Shown here in pieces: positions 27,219 through 37,856 of a DNA stretch of 64,000 nucleotides. The position numbers and the translations under genes are program-made. Under the pieces are notes generated by a model. It was not told where the DNA came from, ran no database searches, and saw only the letters and a program-made list of their open reading frames with translations. Position 1 is the stretch's first letter, and each line of letters starts with the position of its first letter. This stretch comes from Oscarella lobularis (lineage: Eukaryota; Porifera; Homoscleromorpha; Homosclerophorida; Oscarellidae), in the NCBI RefSeq assembly GCF_947507565.1, contig NC_089183.1, forward strand, positions 2,418,001-2,482,000. The letters run 5' to 3'.

Positions 27219-28028
27219 CTACCAAGGACATGGGTGTTCGATTATTGGCATATAGTTAGTTGGACATCTATATCCTGAATACGTCGTAGGAGAATCTGAA
27301 TTTTTTCCTAGGTCGCAGTGTTCAGCTAAACGCTTCGTGAAACTTCGTATTGATACTAGACGCTTATCGTAATCTTGTTTTGTGCACTGGGAAAGAAGCT
27401 TTCCGACATCATCTGGAAGGCGAGCAAAAACATGCCGAATTCGTTCTTGAAGTATCCTGCTTTGAGTTGATGCGTCCAACTTTTCAAAAATGTCGTTGTC
27501 TAGAATTTGATGGAATGAAAGGTGTCTCCACACGTACCCTACAGCGGATTTCCTGAGACGAGACAGCTTGTAATTCTCAGCCAAGACAATTGACTTGAGA
27601 TCAAACGCGCCGCGGGTAAGCAAAGCTTTTTCGCACGCTCTCTTTATTCCTTGCATAAGAAACTCGTCAGCTAAAGGTAAAATCTTGTCTATCAAGTCCA
27701 CTATGAATGGTGAATCAATCGACGACATATCAATTATATTGCCGTAATTGCACTTACCAGTTAGATCCTTGTGTGGAGGATACAAAACCTGGAGCAGGTC
27801 AAGCACGTCAGAAGCCGTTTTGTCTTTCAATGTCGCCGTCTTCGTTTCTCCTTCGGCAAATTTGGCATCAGCGAAAAGAGTTTCAAAGAAAGGTGACGCC
27901 ACGCTGAGCACACTCTGATGAACGTGAAATACGCGGTCTTCTACGATTAGTGTAGCGTCGCTTTTCTTCCACGGTTTCTCAAAGTCGGGAAAAGAAATGG
28001 AATCAGAATCAGATTCGGAATCGCTCAT
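27219..28028 (-). CDS. BTB/POZ-domain protein, copy 1
   Basis: An intronless minus-strand gene encodes about 269 residues from MSDSESDSDSISFPDFEKPW, the start conserved in the paralogue at 37.9 kb. An upstream in-frame ATG at 28166 is less conserved. The N-terminal half is a BTB fold: DATLIVEDRVFHVHQSVLSV, ASPFFETLFADAKFAEGET, DVLDLLQVLYPPHKDLTG. A BACK-like helical segment follows (ILPLADEFLMQGIKRACEKA, LAENYKLSRLRKSAV). It lacks a MATH or kelch partner. BTB proteins of this kind often act as substrate adaptors for CUL3 ubiquitin ligases; that role is family-based inference. The C-terminus ends in a short PCPW peptide in both copies. Confidence 0.85.
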   Translation of the reverse strand: MSDSESDSDSISFPDFEKPWKKSDATLIVEDRVFHVHQSVLSVASPFFETLFADAKFAEGETKTATLKDKTASDVLDLLQVLYPPHKDLTGKCNYGNIIDMSSIDSPFIVDLIDKILPLADEFLMQGIKRACEKALLTRGAFDLKSIVLAENYKLSRLRKSAVGYVWRHLSFHQILDNDIFEKLDASTQSRILQERIRHVFARLPDDVGKLLSQCTKQDYDKRLVSIRSFTKRLAEHCDLGKNSDSPTTYSGYRCPTNYMPIIEHPCPW

Positions 28029-28166
28029 GATTCGCTGTAAGGAGTACGGTGAGTACGGTGAGGCGAAGCGAGCGTCTTTTGCACGTGAGCTGCAATTTAT
28101 TGATTGCCTTCCCGTATAGCCTTCTTTCATGCAGTTAACGTAGGCGAAATCGAACGATAACAACAT

Positions 28167-28909
28167 TTTAACAAAATGTTGACGCTTTTCGCGTCAAGCT
28201 TTTGACCCCGCAAAAGATCTTTTAGCAATGGAATTGACAGAGTTGCATTACTAGACAGCTCCTCGTTCGGGGCTAATTTCCGTTGTTTTCGTGCACCAAT
28301 CTACTAATAGGTCCATAACCGCTACCGTACCGCGCTTCATGCAAACTTATCCGTGAGACGTCTTCAATATCCCAATTGTCTTGTTGTTAATTAAAATATG
28401 GCTCATGGATAAAGTTCGTGCTTGGTCGTCGATGTACAAAAAAGGCAACGTATTTATCTTTATAACTGTTGTCTAGGTATTGGCTGGGACATTGTACGCC
28501 AGCCACGTGGACTCTATTATTCTCCCCCTTATGCGCTGAGATTTAATTAGTGTATACTACGTCCGAAACCTTTTTGGAACAACCCAATAGTGCCACGGAT
28601 AGTAGAGGAAATTCGTAAAAAACGCGCGTCTGCTGAGCGTACCGGTAGATGAAACAAAAACCTCAGGCGAGTGGATGACGGTGTGACCATAGATAAAAGA
28701 TGGTGTGACGCAGTTTTCCTTAGTCCGGGGCTTTGAACTTCTATAAACAACGGAGGAGCTTTTATAGATACCTCGACGGGTTTTCCAAGAATTGAAGCAA
28801 TAGCAAAGGGTAACGATATCGATATCTATAGTGCCGTGAACACGTTTCTAGAATCCCACTTACTCCATTTTGCGCCTGCAGCGCCCAACTGGCACGTAGA
28901 TAATCATAA
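28167..28909. repeat. repeat-rich 5' region of the SRCR receptor gene
   Basis: It holds the inverted copies of the 19.3-kb repeat (28290-28365) and of the 9.4-kb repeat (28395-28550). From about 28585 to 28875 it is close to 48885-49171 (shared cttagtccggg and cttttatagatacct, then gggttttc). That last block lies just upstream of the SRCR start codon, so the duplicated block is probably the receptor promoter and 5' UTR. Confidence 0.6.
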
Positions 28910-30954
28910 ATGATTCTACCGACCCTTACTATTGTGGCTACACTAGCTTATCTGACCTACGGTAACGCCTACTTTCAGTTTTAAGAGACAGATATATCAT
29001 TGTAGTGTTGGTTTTCAGCTTCAAACAGCGTTCGGCTCGTTGGCGGCCAATTTGCGCCCAACGAAGGCCGAGTCGAAGTTCTGCGCAACAGTCTATGGGG
29101 AACTGTCTGTGATGATTCATGGGACCTCAACGACGCTAAAGTTGTGTGCAGACAACTTGGCTTTTCCGATGCTCTCGCAGCCAAAGAAAGAGCATATTTT
29201 GGCGCAGGCAGTGGAGACATATGGATGGATGAGGTACAATGCGTCGGAACCGAAGCGTCTCTGCAATCATGCTTATTCGATGGATGGGGAAACAACGACT
29301 GCAGCCACGGTGAAGATGCCGGAGTCGTCTGCCGAAACGGTAATTGCATTGATTTTCCACCGACGTGGCACGTGCCACTCTAATCAATAATTTATTCTGT
29401 CCTTTATTGCAGATCCCGCGCAAATTCGACTCGTAGGCAGCTTGTCACCATCCGAAGGGCGTGTAGAAATACTGCACGACAACGAGTGGGGTTCCGTTTG
29501 CGACGACCACTGGACATTTTTGAACTCGCGAGTGGCTTGCCGTCAACTCGGATACAGCGATGCAAGTAAAACGCAAAAATTTGGTGCTGGCATGTCTGCG
29601 CAGACAATATGGATGGACGACGTCATGTGTAATGGCACAGAAAGTAGTTTGAACGAATGTTCGTTTCTTGGATGGGGATTGCACAACTGCGGACACGGCG
29701 AAGACATCGGAGTCAAATGCTGTAAGAATTGCTGCATACTATCCTATCCATTGACGCATTCAAAAGCATTAAATCGAAAGAGAAACTCGCTTATTTCTGA
29801 TACGAGAGTATAGAGGCACAGAGTAGATTTGTAAGACCTGACCAGTACCGGTACATATATATGTATGCAGCAAACCCTTTCGCAAACAAGTCAGATTATC
29901 AAAACCAAACCTTTTTTTGCAGCAACTAAAGGCGCTATAACTCCGCCCTCAGCAGCTCTTCGTCTTACCGGAACTTCCTTCTCTTACGCCGGAACGGTGG
30001 AAATTTTTCACGAAGGAAGATGGGGTGCAATTTGTAGCAACAATTGGAACATCGTCGACGCTCGCATCTTCTGTCGCCAGTTGGGATACAAGGACGTGGT
30101 AATGATTACAAGGAATAGCTATCACGGAAACGGCAGTCAACCTTCGTGGATGAATAACGTGCGCTGCTTGGGAGTCGAGAAACGCATAGAAGACTGCCCT
30201 TTCGACGGATGGTACGAACGCCGTTGCTCTGAAAGAGAATCAGCCGGAGCCATCTGCGGTAGGTTCGAAATCGAAGCGACGAATAATACATTTAGAATTT
30301 GATTTTAAAGCACCGGCGCTTGCGCCCACAACCGGTAGTCCAGCGGCGACAACCTCACCACCTTGGTCGACGACAGAGTCGAGTGCAACGCCATCCAGCG
30401 CCACCGCTTCTTCAGCGGCTGCAACGCCAACAACAGCCCATGCCCCAACCTTCAGCCCTTCATCATCATCATCATCGTTTCCAACTAGTGACTCTATGGC
30501 CGTCACTTCAGGTTCAGCATTGCTTTTAATTAAAATTTTACTCTACGTTATTAGTCACATAAATGTAGGCAATATCATGATTCTTTATGGTCACGGTGGC
30601 TACATCGCCGGTATCGCAGCGTTGAGCGGACTACTGACAACGGTCACTATTATTTTTGTCGTTGTCTATTTCAGACGATGGCGTCGCGGCTCTTCCGATG
30701 ACGACGATCTGGCTACTAAAAAACCCGACGTCGCGGTGCCACCTCCCTCAGAGACAAGCCCTCAAGAAATTCAACCGTATATAGAAATGAACTCCAGCAG
30801 GATATACGAAGCGACGAGAAGTTTGAAACAAGGCAAGTCAAGATACGTTACTAGTGGAAGTACTGCGCTATCGAACAATGGCTACGCCGAAGTCGGCTTG
30901 AACGATCCAAGCAACCCGAGGAGTCAAGAAGGCATCTACGCGAATGTGTCGTAA
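28910..30954 (+). CDS. transmembrane receptor with three SRCR domains
   Basis: Six exons all join in phase 1, typical of shuffled extracellular modules. The signal peptide is [18 protein letters not shown]. Three group-B-like SRCR domains follow: [20 protein letters not shown] (29018-29340), [20 protein letters not shown] (29410-29720) and [20 protein letters not shown] (29955-30257). Each has the usual WG.(V/I)C and C.G.E/C cysteine pattern. Then come a Pro/Ser/Thr-rich stalk (30311-30512), one membrane span ([15 protein letters not shown]) and a cytoplasmic tail with tyrosines in YIEM, YAEV and YANV contexts that could be docking sites. SRCR receptors act in innate recognition and aggregation in sponges; the ligand here is unknown. 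A truncated copy of the stalk, span and tail lies at 44.5 kb. Confidence 0.9.
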
Positions 30955-31427
30955 ACTCAAGGCCAATGTGCCGAAGCGAGTATTACAAGACGCCTAAGCT
31001 CTATGCTACTCTTTAGTGAAGATTGTGTTTTGTATGTGTGAGTTTGCAGCCTGCGTGTCTTGTGAAGTAGTAGATTTGAATGAAACCTTGCTTATAATTA
31101 ATTAAGACTGCAGAAAGCTCAGATAATGGCCTAGCTTTAACAGGACGGCACTCTACATTCCGGCAATCCCTTATAAGGTACGTTTTTTATCTAGCACGGA
31201 ATTTTGAATGAAGGCACCAAAGACGCATTATTTCAGGCGTACGAAGGAAGCGGAACGGTATCAAAAAGACGAGTTGTGTCTTAATTACTATGATAGAAAG
31301 AATCAACATCTCTTTGGAGTCGAAATCAGTATTAATCGTGCATTGCCGTTGTTAATAACGTACGGTAAAGAAACCGCCGTCTGGAGCATTAGGAGTCACA
31401 TGCCCAATCGCAAATTCCTATCGATTG
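30955..31427. other. intergenic, nothing recognised
   Basis: This probably includes the 3' UTR of the SRCR gene (a possible poly(A) region near 31.1 kb). A 76-codon plus-strand reading at 31208-31438 has no recognisable pattern. Confidence 0.4.
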
Positions 31428-31955
31428 ATAGTCAGTAGTTTGTAGCAATTTTGTGGACACGATTTGTAGCAAAGCCTACATTCTCAGCTGCTATTTTAGG
31501 TGGCAGTTCGAGAGAGAAGTCGAATCAAAATTTCTATATATTATGCCGTGAGATGCGTCACTGAATGGTCCGTCTGTGATAAGCGAAGGGGTTTTCCCTA
31601 CGCCGGTACCAACGAGAGCGGCACCGGGGCTCAACATTTCCGGCATACCCGGACTAGAAAAAGGAGCGGCCCGTGGACGAAAGTAAGGGATGAAGAGCTA
31701 GAGGGAGTGTCTCTACTTGCCCTTTGGGCCTACGTAACGAATGACTACCGCATCGCCCTTTGATCTAGAAAGCGGAACGGAGACGTGACCGGAGGAAGAG
31801 TCCTTTGTAGAAGATGGTGTGCTGGAGTCCAATGTTCCAATGGCATGCATGACGACTCTAGGAACTAGATAAATGTGTTATAACTAGTGATTGGTCTTTG
31901 ATCTGTACTGTAGAAATACCGGTGTTGTATCGCAAGCTCCCAGAGACAGAACAAC
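31428..31955 (-). pseudogene. IlvD/EDD dehydratase fragment in a repeated unit, copy A
   Basis: On the minus strand, 31759-31720 reads [13 protein letters not shown] and 31652-31541 reads [20 protein letters not shown], then [16 protein letters not shown]. These two blocks are the conserved C-terminal signature of dihydroxy-acid dehydratase and related sugar-acid dehydratases. The rest of the enzyme is absent and the blocks do not join in frame by a normal splice. The whole unit of about 520 bp recurs in the opposite orientation at 60110-60622, starting at the same tip (AGTCAGTAGTTTGTAGCAAT), so it behaves as a mobile or duplicated gene fragment. Confidence 0.7.
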
Positions 31956-32808
31956 GTCCTATTATCAAGGTCGAGCCACGCTAGCCGCAACTGCAATTTA
32001 CGTAATTGTGCCATCCGGCACTAGATCAGCAATGGATTGTGCAATTAAGTGAAGGAAACTAGTTACTACGCACTAAAGCCGGACACAAAGCTATGCATCT
32101 CCGCTCCTGTCGTATATCTGCTTATTGCTGAATGTTTTAGTCTTCTGCGATTAACGTAGGGTGTTTTTCAGATATACCGTAGATGGATTCATTGACGTTG
32201 GAAATGAGAAAAAGAGATAAAAGGACTAATGACATTGGATCATCCTCAAGTGAGAATGATTTTCTAATTTCAAAATATTGCGCTACATTGGAGCGTTCCC
32301 TTTACATTCGCGCTGCGGGTTCGGGTTCCTCGCGCGGGGCCTCGATCTGCATGATGATCGAAGGCGACCGCTATTTGGACGGAGCTATGCTAGTATAACA
32401 AGCCCGCGAGGCCAAACGGTTCGTGCGAGTCCAAATTCGCAAAGAACGCTTCGGAGATCCGCGGAACACTGATGTATAGACCTGTCCAGTGTCTCTCCGA
32501 ACAACTTGAGAGTGAGCTATCAATTGCGAAGCGCTTCGCAGTTGTAGATCGCTGCAAAAAAGAGGCGAACGTGATCGGCGACGTCTGGATCGTCTTTTCA
32601 TCGCGATAAAAAAGGCACCCGCTTGCCCATACGCTTACCGACGCCGTATTTTGCATCGCTGTTGGCTCCCACGCTGTCATCGTCGCCGAAATCGGCTGTA
32701 TCCTTCGCCTATACCACGGATTGTAGAGAAAACAATAACCTTCACCGCATCCTTCTCAACACAAGCGCGTTACCACAAGATTGAGTCTTCCAATCGTCAA
32801 CGTTAACC
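31956..32808. other. noncoding region with dispersed repeats upstream of the tyrosinase-like gene
   Basis: About 32090-32400 shows homology to 290-600 and 48.68-48.80 kb and ends with hairpin repeat copy 3. A minus-strand reading at 32390-32680 (starting MTAWEPTAMQNTASVSVWAS) is long but unlike any family I know. No promoter element is certain. Confidence 0.4.
32315..32380 (+). repeat. GC-rich hairpin repeat, copy 3 of 3
   Basis: Matches the 514-582 copy most closely (gggttcgggttcctcgcgcg, then gggcctcgatctgcat, gatgatcgaaggcgaccg and atttgga). It follows the same upstream module as copy 1, so the two copies share a longer unit. Confidence 0.6.
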
Positions 32809-33835
32809 ATGGTTTCTGCTGACAAAACTGTTATATTCTGCTTTCTTTTATCATATCTTTGCGGCGTGAGTCGAGCCCAGTTCCCGACGGCTTGCGTGCA
32901 AAACGTCACTCGCTACGTCAGCGGCGGCGATGTCGTCGAAGCGCAAGAACTAACTCCTGTCTGCTGTCCTGACGCCTGTGGTGCCGGTAAGACACATAGC
33001 GTGCATTCCACGCATGATCTAGAGTGATGAGCAAGAGGACCTTGCACTTTCAACTTCCGCACTGAACGATCTTTCCGTAAGCGTGAACGTTTCGTCCTGT
33101 AACTTGACGAGCGTCGTCAACGGATTCAACTGCGACCCTAATAACCCGGAACAGAGACGACCTCTTCAACGTTGCCTCGGTTGCTGTCAAGTCGACGACT
33201 GCTGTCACGATGGCGGAAAGAATTCATCCGGCAGAGAGCCGTCTATTCTCCCCAACGCTTCCCACGTGGCTTATGCTCTCGAAGCATCCGTCTTTGATTC
33301 GTCCGAGTGGACGACGGAAACGCTAACGGAGTCGTTTCGAAATCGTCTAGAGGGCTTCGCTCAGCCGGTTCCCCCGTACGCCGCTAATCACGATCAGCAC
33401 TACGTTCACAATCAAGTTCACATATTCGTTGGAGGAACGGAAGTTCCGCTTTCTCCTAATAGCCCTTATTTTTGGCTTCATCACGGCATGATCGATTACG
33501 TGTTCGAGCAGTGGATTAGCAGGTACAGCGATAGTCCGTTTAGGCCTACCGCAGCGGAAGCCGACGCGAAGCCAATTGCGCATCCTGGTCATAATCCTGA
33601 AGAATACATTGTTCCGTTTTTTCCTACTGTCACTCATCTTGACGCGTTTAAGCCGGCTTACGAGTTCGGGTACGAATATGAAGAAGCTTCTCTTGATTAT
33701 GCGCCTACCGAATCACCTCCCAATGCAATCACAACCCCTTCCACAACCACTTCACCAGCAAAAAAGCCTGATACCTTGTCTTGGATGCTTCTTCTTCTTC
33801 TGGGTATCGTGGGTGCAGTGAAAATGAAAGAGTAG
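32809..33835 (+). CDS. tyrosinase-like secreted or membrane protein lacking the CuA half
   Basis: Exon 1 (from 32809) encodes a signal peptide (MVSADKTVIFCFLLSYLCGV) and a cysteine-rich N-terminus ending CCPDACGA. A short intron (about 32980-33028) joins in phase to an exon ending at 33835. It contains LTESFRNRLEGFAQPVPPYA, HDQHYVHNQVHIFVGG and SPNSPYFWLHHGMIDYVFEQ, the CuB copper site of type 3 proteins (H..H spaced histidines, LHH, D....W). The CuA block, with its own three histidines and the F/W..R motif, is absent from the place it should occupy. The C-terminus has a Thr/Pro-rich linker and a hydrophobic segment (LSWMLLLLLGIVGAV), perhaps a membrane or GPI anchor. Without CuA, oxidase activity is doubtful; it may be a binding protein or a decayed gene. 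The splice choice is my inference. Confidence 0.75.
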
Positions 33836-34109
33836 AGCAATCGGACTCTTTTAGACAGCTAAAAATGCGCCTTGCTGTGGTGCAGGTGTGCATGTTTTCC
33901 TTTTATGTTTCTTCACTGCTTGCTATTTGATGTTCGCTGGAATGTTTTGACTCATTCTGTCCATGCATCGCTGTTTTTTCTGTCGTTTTCTATGGAATTT
34001 TGATTTAGTGTGTACGTAGCATTTGCATTGTGCGCTCCAGCTGATTTCATTGCGTTTTGTTTGCAGTTAAAGCGATTCTGCAAAAAATAAAAAGAGTCTT
34101 TTTAATTAA
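33836..34109. other. 3' region of tyrosinase-like gene; left edge of the KLHL duplication
   Basis: From about 33982 the sequence matches 49172 onward, marking the left end of a duplicated 3.1-kb unit. AATAAA-type signals lie at 34085-34095. Confidence 0.5.
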
Positions 34110-34912
34110 CCGTCGAATCTTACGTTGACGGCGCCACCAGTGCGACACCAAGTTGAGATCGGAAAGCACGCCAATCAATTCGTCAAAATCGAGTAGAGGA
34201 TATCGAATGCACTTTGAAAGTCTCTCGACGACGTCATCTCGACGAGACGCTTCGTCGCGTTTTTGACAAGTTTATGCACCAGAGACAGAACGCCGTCTTC
34301 CGATATCACGCCCAAGTCGCCTTGACAATTAAAGAATCCTCTCTAGATGATTGACTGATAGCTAGGCCGAGATCGAAACTCCTCGCTGTTAAATGCTCAA
34401 TCGTACAACGTTGACGGCTGCAATGCGATCGCAGACTCGAACTAAATCAACATCGTCGTATTGATTGGCCTAGATCGCCAAATTAGTTGAGGCATGCAAG
34501 TCGACCATGCAGTCGACGGCGTAATTGGAGCCAGTCTCTGCACTACTGCACCAGATGACTGAATTAAAGAGAAGAAGCTACGACGTATAGCGATCGGACG
34601 CTTTGAACAGACGCCAGACATGCGGCTTTCCACTGTAGGCGAATTCGATCAATTTTTTTCAGAATCTCCCAGTCGACGTCCGGAATAGAGATCACAGTTT
34701 GAGTTCTGAAAGTCTCTAGACGGTTCTCTGTCAAAAGGGAACGGAAGAACGTAGTAGCGGCTGCGAGAGTCATTTGGTGAGCTGGAAAACGCTGTTCGTC
34801 TTTACTGACGAGAACGACGTCTCACAGATATCTCGAGAGCCAAAAAGAATTAAGATTATGTACAACAGAATAGCCTTCTGTCTCGCAAAAGATCGTTTCT
34901 TCCACTTTTTAC
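34110..34912 (-). pseudogene. truncated KLHL pseudogene, head to head with KLHL copy 1
   Basis: The minus strand is a degraded copy of the BTB-BACK part of the adjacent KLHL gene (MTLAAATTFFRSLLTENRLE, then frames broken). The run after ISIPDVDWEILKK has seven A where the intact gene has six, shifting the frame; a lost A later restores it. It ends abruptly after the equivalent of LVSH, so all kelch repeats are missing. The same structure and the same seven-A run occur at 49282-50057. Confidence 0.85.
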
Positions 34913-34916
34913 CCCA

Positions 34917-34946
34917 AATCCGGGTTCCTAGCTGTCGACCCGGATT
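34917..34946. promoter_or_regulatory. inverted repeat between divergent KLHL units
   Basis: AATCCGGGT and ACCCGGATT, 12 bases apart, lie in the short gap between the pseudogene and gene start, and again at about 50069-50098. Related TCCGGGT/ACCCGGA pairs occur at about 26.78 and 37.42 kb. A role as a shared divergent promoter operator is inferred. Confidence 0.35.
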
Positions 34947-34960
34947 CCCAGAGTTTCCAA

Positions 34961-36724
34961 ATGGTTGAAACGGTCGTTTTCGAGACAGATGATTATTCTG
35001 CTCTTGACAGCCTCGATTCTTTTCGACTATCGAGTTATTTATGCGACGTCGTTCTCGTCAGTAAAGACGGACAGCGATTTCCAGCTCACCAAATGACTCT
35101 CGCAGCCGCTACTCCGTTCTTCCGTTCCTTGTTTACAGAGAACCGTCTAGAGACGTTCAGAACTCAAGCGGTGATCTCAATTCCCGACGTCGACGCGGAG
35201 ATTCTGAAAAAATTGATCGAATTCGCCTACAGTGGAAAAGCCGCATGTCTGGCGTCTGTTCAAAGCGTTCGATCGTTATACGTCGCAGCTTCATCTCTTC
35301 AATTCAATCATCTGGTGCAGTTGTGCAGAGACTGGCTCCGACTTCACGTGGACTCGTCGACTTGCCTCAATTTGGCGATCTTAGCCAATCAATACGACGA
35401 CATAGATCTAATTCGAGTCTGCGATCGCATTGCAGCCGTCAACGTTGTGCGATTAAGCGACAGCGAGGAGTTTCTCGTCCTATCAGTCGATCATCTGGAG
35501 AGGATTCTTTGTCAAGACGACTTGGGCGTGAGATCGGAAGAGGACGTTCTGTCTTTGTTGCGTACATGGCTCAAACGCGACAAAGCGTCTCGTCGAGATG
35601 ACTTCGTCGAAAGACTTTCAAAGTGCATTCGATATTCTCTACTCGATTTCGACGAATCGATTGGCCTTCTTTCCAATCTCGACTTGGTGTCGCACTACGA
35701 GTCGTCGTTGACGACGTCGTTTTCTTATCGACGTCGTGTCGGTTTCGAAGGCGTTTTACTCGTTGCCGGTGGCATACAAACTAAACGAGACGACTCCGAC
35801 GTGTGGACGCTGACCTGTGAGGCGAAAACGTACGACGCTAACAGCGACTCGTGGACGTCGTTTCCTTCTCTCGCTACGGCAACGTGTCGACATAAGATTG
35901 TGACGTCATTCGACGAACTTTACGCGCTTGGCGGAGACAGCGTCTGCGAAGCGGGTGGCAAAACGTATGGTGTCACTGACGTTGTTCAGCGATACGACGC
36001 TGAAGGACGGCGATGGGTGGACGACGTTAAGCCTATGTCTTGCCCAAGAGACGGCTACGAAATTGTGTGTCACGACAATCGTATCTACGGCATGAGTCTG
36101 GATTGGAACTTCGGCGTTGAGTGCGAAGTCTTTGATCCGGCGAGAGGAACGTGGACGCCTGTTTCATCTCCTTCTCGCGATCAAGCTTTCGATTTCTTTT
36201 CCTCGCGTTACATTTTTTTCTCACAAGCTCGTCATATTTTTGCAATTGGTCACGCGTGGCTGGGAGAAATAGGTTGTATGCAGTACGATCCGTTGGAGAA
36301 CCGTTGGCTTGATAAGAAGTCTTTTCCTGGTGCGTACGAGAAGACTAACTCAGCTTGGAACACCAACCAGGTTCTGGATCCCTTTTTTTGCCATTACGCG
36401 TCGATGGGAGAGCGACTTTACATCCTTTCTCATTGCGAAAGTTCTACAGCTGTTGTCTTCGACCTCAATGAGCGCTTCTCTTTAGTGGAGAATTTCTCTC
36501 CATTACGCAGCTATGCTGGAGATTTATTTGAAAGGAACTGCGGACTCGCTGGCGATCCTGATAACAATAGAATGTATTTGATGGGTACGAAAGAACGTGA
36601 GAAACAACTTGCCGTCTACGACGAACGTTCAAAGAAGTGGGACGTGAGAAAGTGTGAGTGGAATTTTCCTAATAAACGTGACTGTGCAGTCGTGGACAGG
36701 AACTTGATGTTGAACTTTGTGTAG
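34961..36724 (+). CDS. BTB-BACK-kelch protein (KLHL family), copy 1, intronless
   Basis: A 587-residue uninterrupted frame. The BTB domain is at about residues 20-125 (LCDVVLVSKDGQRFPAHQMT, AEILKKLIEFAYSGKAACLA). BACK covers about 130-245 (CRDWLRLHVDSSTCLNLAIL, EEDVLSLLRTWLKRDKASRR). Kelch-type blades run from about 260 to the end (EGVLLVAGGIQTK, AKTYDANSDSWTSFPSL, YALGGDSVCEAGG, VFDPARGTWTPVSS, QYDPLENRWLD). KLHL proteins recruit substrates to CUL3 ubiquitin ligases; the substrate is unknown. The intronless structure suggests an old retrocopy. The start at 34961 is the ATG shared by both copies. The sequence differs from the copy at 50113 by a small number of substitutions and one added serine. 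Confidence 0.92.
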   Translation: MVETVVFETDDYSALDSLDSFRLSSYLCDVVLVSKDGQRFPAHQMTLAAATPFFRSLFTENRLETFRTQAVISIPDVDAEILKKLIEFAYSGKAACLASVQSVRSLYVAASSLQFNHLVQLCRDWLRLHVDSSTCLNLAILANQYDDIDLIRVCDRIAAVNVVRLSDSEEFLVLSVDHLERILCQDDLGVRSEEDVLSLLRTWLKRDKASRRDDFVERLSKCIRYSLLDFDESIGLLSNLDLVSHYESSLTTSFSYRRRVGFEGVLLVAGGIQTKRDDSDVWTLTCEAKTYDANSDSWTSFPSLATATCRHKIVTSFDELYALGGDSVCEAGGKTYGVTDVVQRYDAEGRRWVDDVKPMSCPRDGYEIVCHDNRIYGMSLDWNFGVECEVFDPARGTWTPVSSPSRDQAFDFFSSRYIFFSQARHIFAIGHAWLGEIGCMQYDPLENRWLDKKSFPGAYEKTNSAWNTNQVLDPFFCHYASMGERLYILSHCESSTAVVFDLNERFSLVENFSPLRSYAGDLFERNCGLAGDPDNNRMYLMGTKEREKQLAVYDERSKKWDVRKCEWNFPNKRDCAVVDRNLMLNFV

Positions 36725-37137
36725 TAAGGTTTGATTGTGAAATGATATTGTCGTGTGACAATGTTGATTTTTTGTCTTCTCGATCAGGTTGAGTCACTAA
36801 CATTTATTTTCTTTGTTTGGTAGGGAGATGCGAGCGTCCGTGTTTGTCTATTTCATTATCCGTGCGTGCGCTGCTAACATAGATATTAGAGAGAGATCTA
36901 TGCTGCTAGTTGTGCGTGCATGGACGTCACGTGCACAAGACCGACTGCTGCGCACGTCATAGCCTCTCGCGGACACCCTGCGACGATCGACGAAGGCTAC
37001 TGTACGCTCAGCTAACGGTGTTGATCCAAATCATCCTATCGTATGAGTTAGGATTGCTGCTTGTAGGCCTACGCGCGTATGGCGGCGTCGATATCGGCCG
37101 GGAGCCGGTGTTCGAAGTCAACTTCTGAAGAAATTAC
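36725..37137. repeat. KLHL copy 1 downstream flank, shared with copy 2
   Basis: Nearly identical to 51880-52292, so the duplication extends to about 37127. A long open reading in copy 2 here (51968-52324) is interrupted by small deletions in copy 1, so it is probably not coding. Confidence 0.6.
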
Positions 37138-37504
37138 CTTAGCTGCGATAACATGCCCACAGAACTCGCGAGCCTAGCGTTGAAGCAAGGTGCAACCATA
37201 GATATGGTGCAACGGTGTCGATCGGGCTGCATGAGGCAATGACAGCGTTTTATCGGCTCATCTGTCCGCTCTCTTCAGTTCGATGCTCGTTTTCGAGTTA
37301 TAACGCAAACGACGCGGTTTTCCGCCATCACTGAAAAACGCCATTTCAGTTCGATAGGCTACTGCGCCGCTTGGAAACTGAAACGCTCAGGCAGGGCAAG
37401 GCAGGGTCACATCTAATCCGGGTCATCAGGAATACCCGGACTTGGAAGTTAAAATAGAAAAAAAAGAGCTTTTTCGAGGCAGAAGGCTACTCTTCAGTGA
37501 TTCT
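37138..37504 (+). repeat. repeat shared with 26528-26880
   Basis: About 85-90% similar to the block at 26.5-26.9 kb and in the same order with respect to the following KLHL fragment and BTB gene. It has an inserted ataggtgcaaccatag-like duplication near 37.19 kb. Confidence 0.6.
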
Positions 37505-37840
37505 TTTGTGACGTCGTTCTTGTCAGCAGAGACGGAAAGCGATATACAGCTCACCAAAGGCCGCTGGACTACTCCGTTCCATGTTTACAGAGACCCGTGT
37601 AGAGACAGTACGTAAAGTTGGTCGTGAAGATGTGCAACGGCCGCGGAAAGGACACCGGCTTCACGTCCAATCAAGGTCATATCCAACCCCAAGCGGGTGA
37701 GAAAATCGGTTATCAAATATCTAAAACCCGGCAGATCTGTTTGAAGTGTTTTGAAATCGGGTCTACACGCTTCGGCTTGCAAATGTATATGGTCTTTTGA
37801 ACAAAAAAACGACAATTGAAACAAAGTTATGAGCACCAAA
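37505..37840 (+). pseudogene. broken KLHL BTB fragment and shared repeat
   Basis: A short degenerate match to the KLHL BTB region (about 37508-37605) is followed by the cggccgcggaaaggacaccg unit. This parallels 26.88-27.20 kb and places the same relic beside both BTB genes. Confidence 0.65.
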
Positions 37841-37856
37841 GACTTTAATTCTTGTG

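Noticed and set aside
28029-28166. Upstream ATG for BTB copy 1
   Set aside because: The extension is poorly conserved with copy 2; the MSDSES start is shared.
32390-32680. 96-codon minus-strand reading upstream of the tyrosinase-like gene
   Set aside because: No recognisable pattern or splice support.
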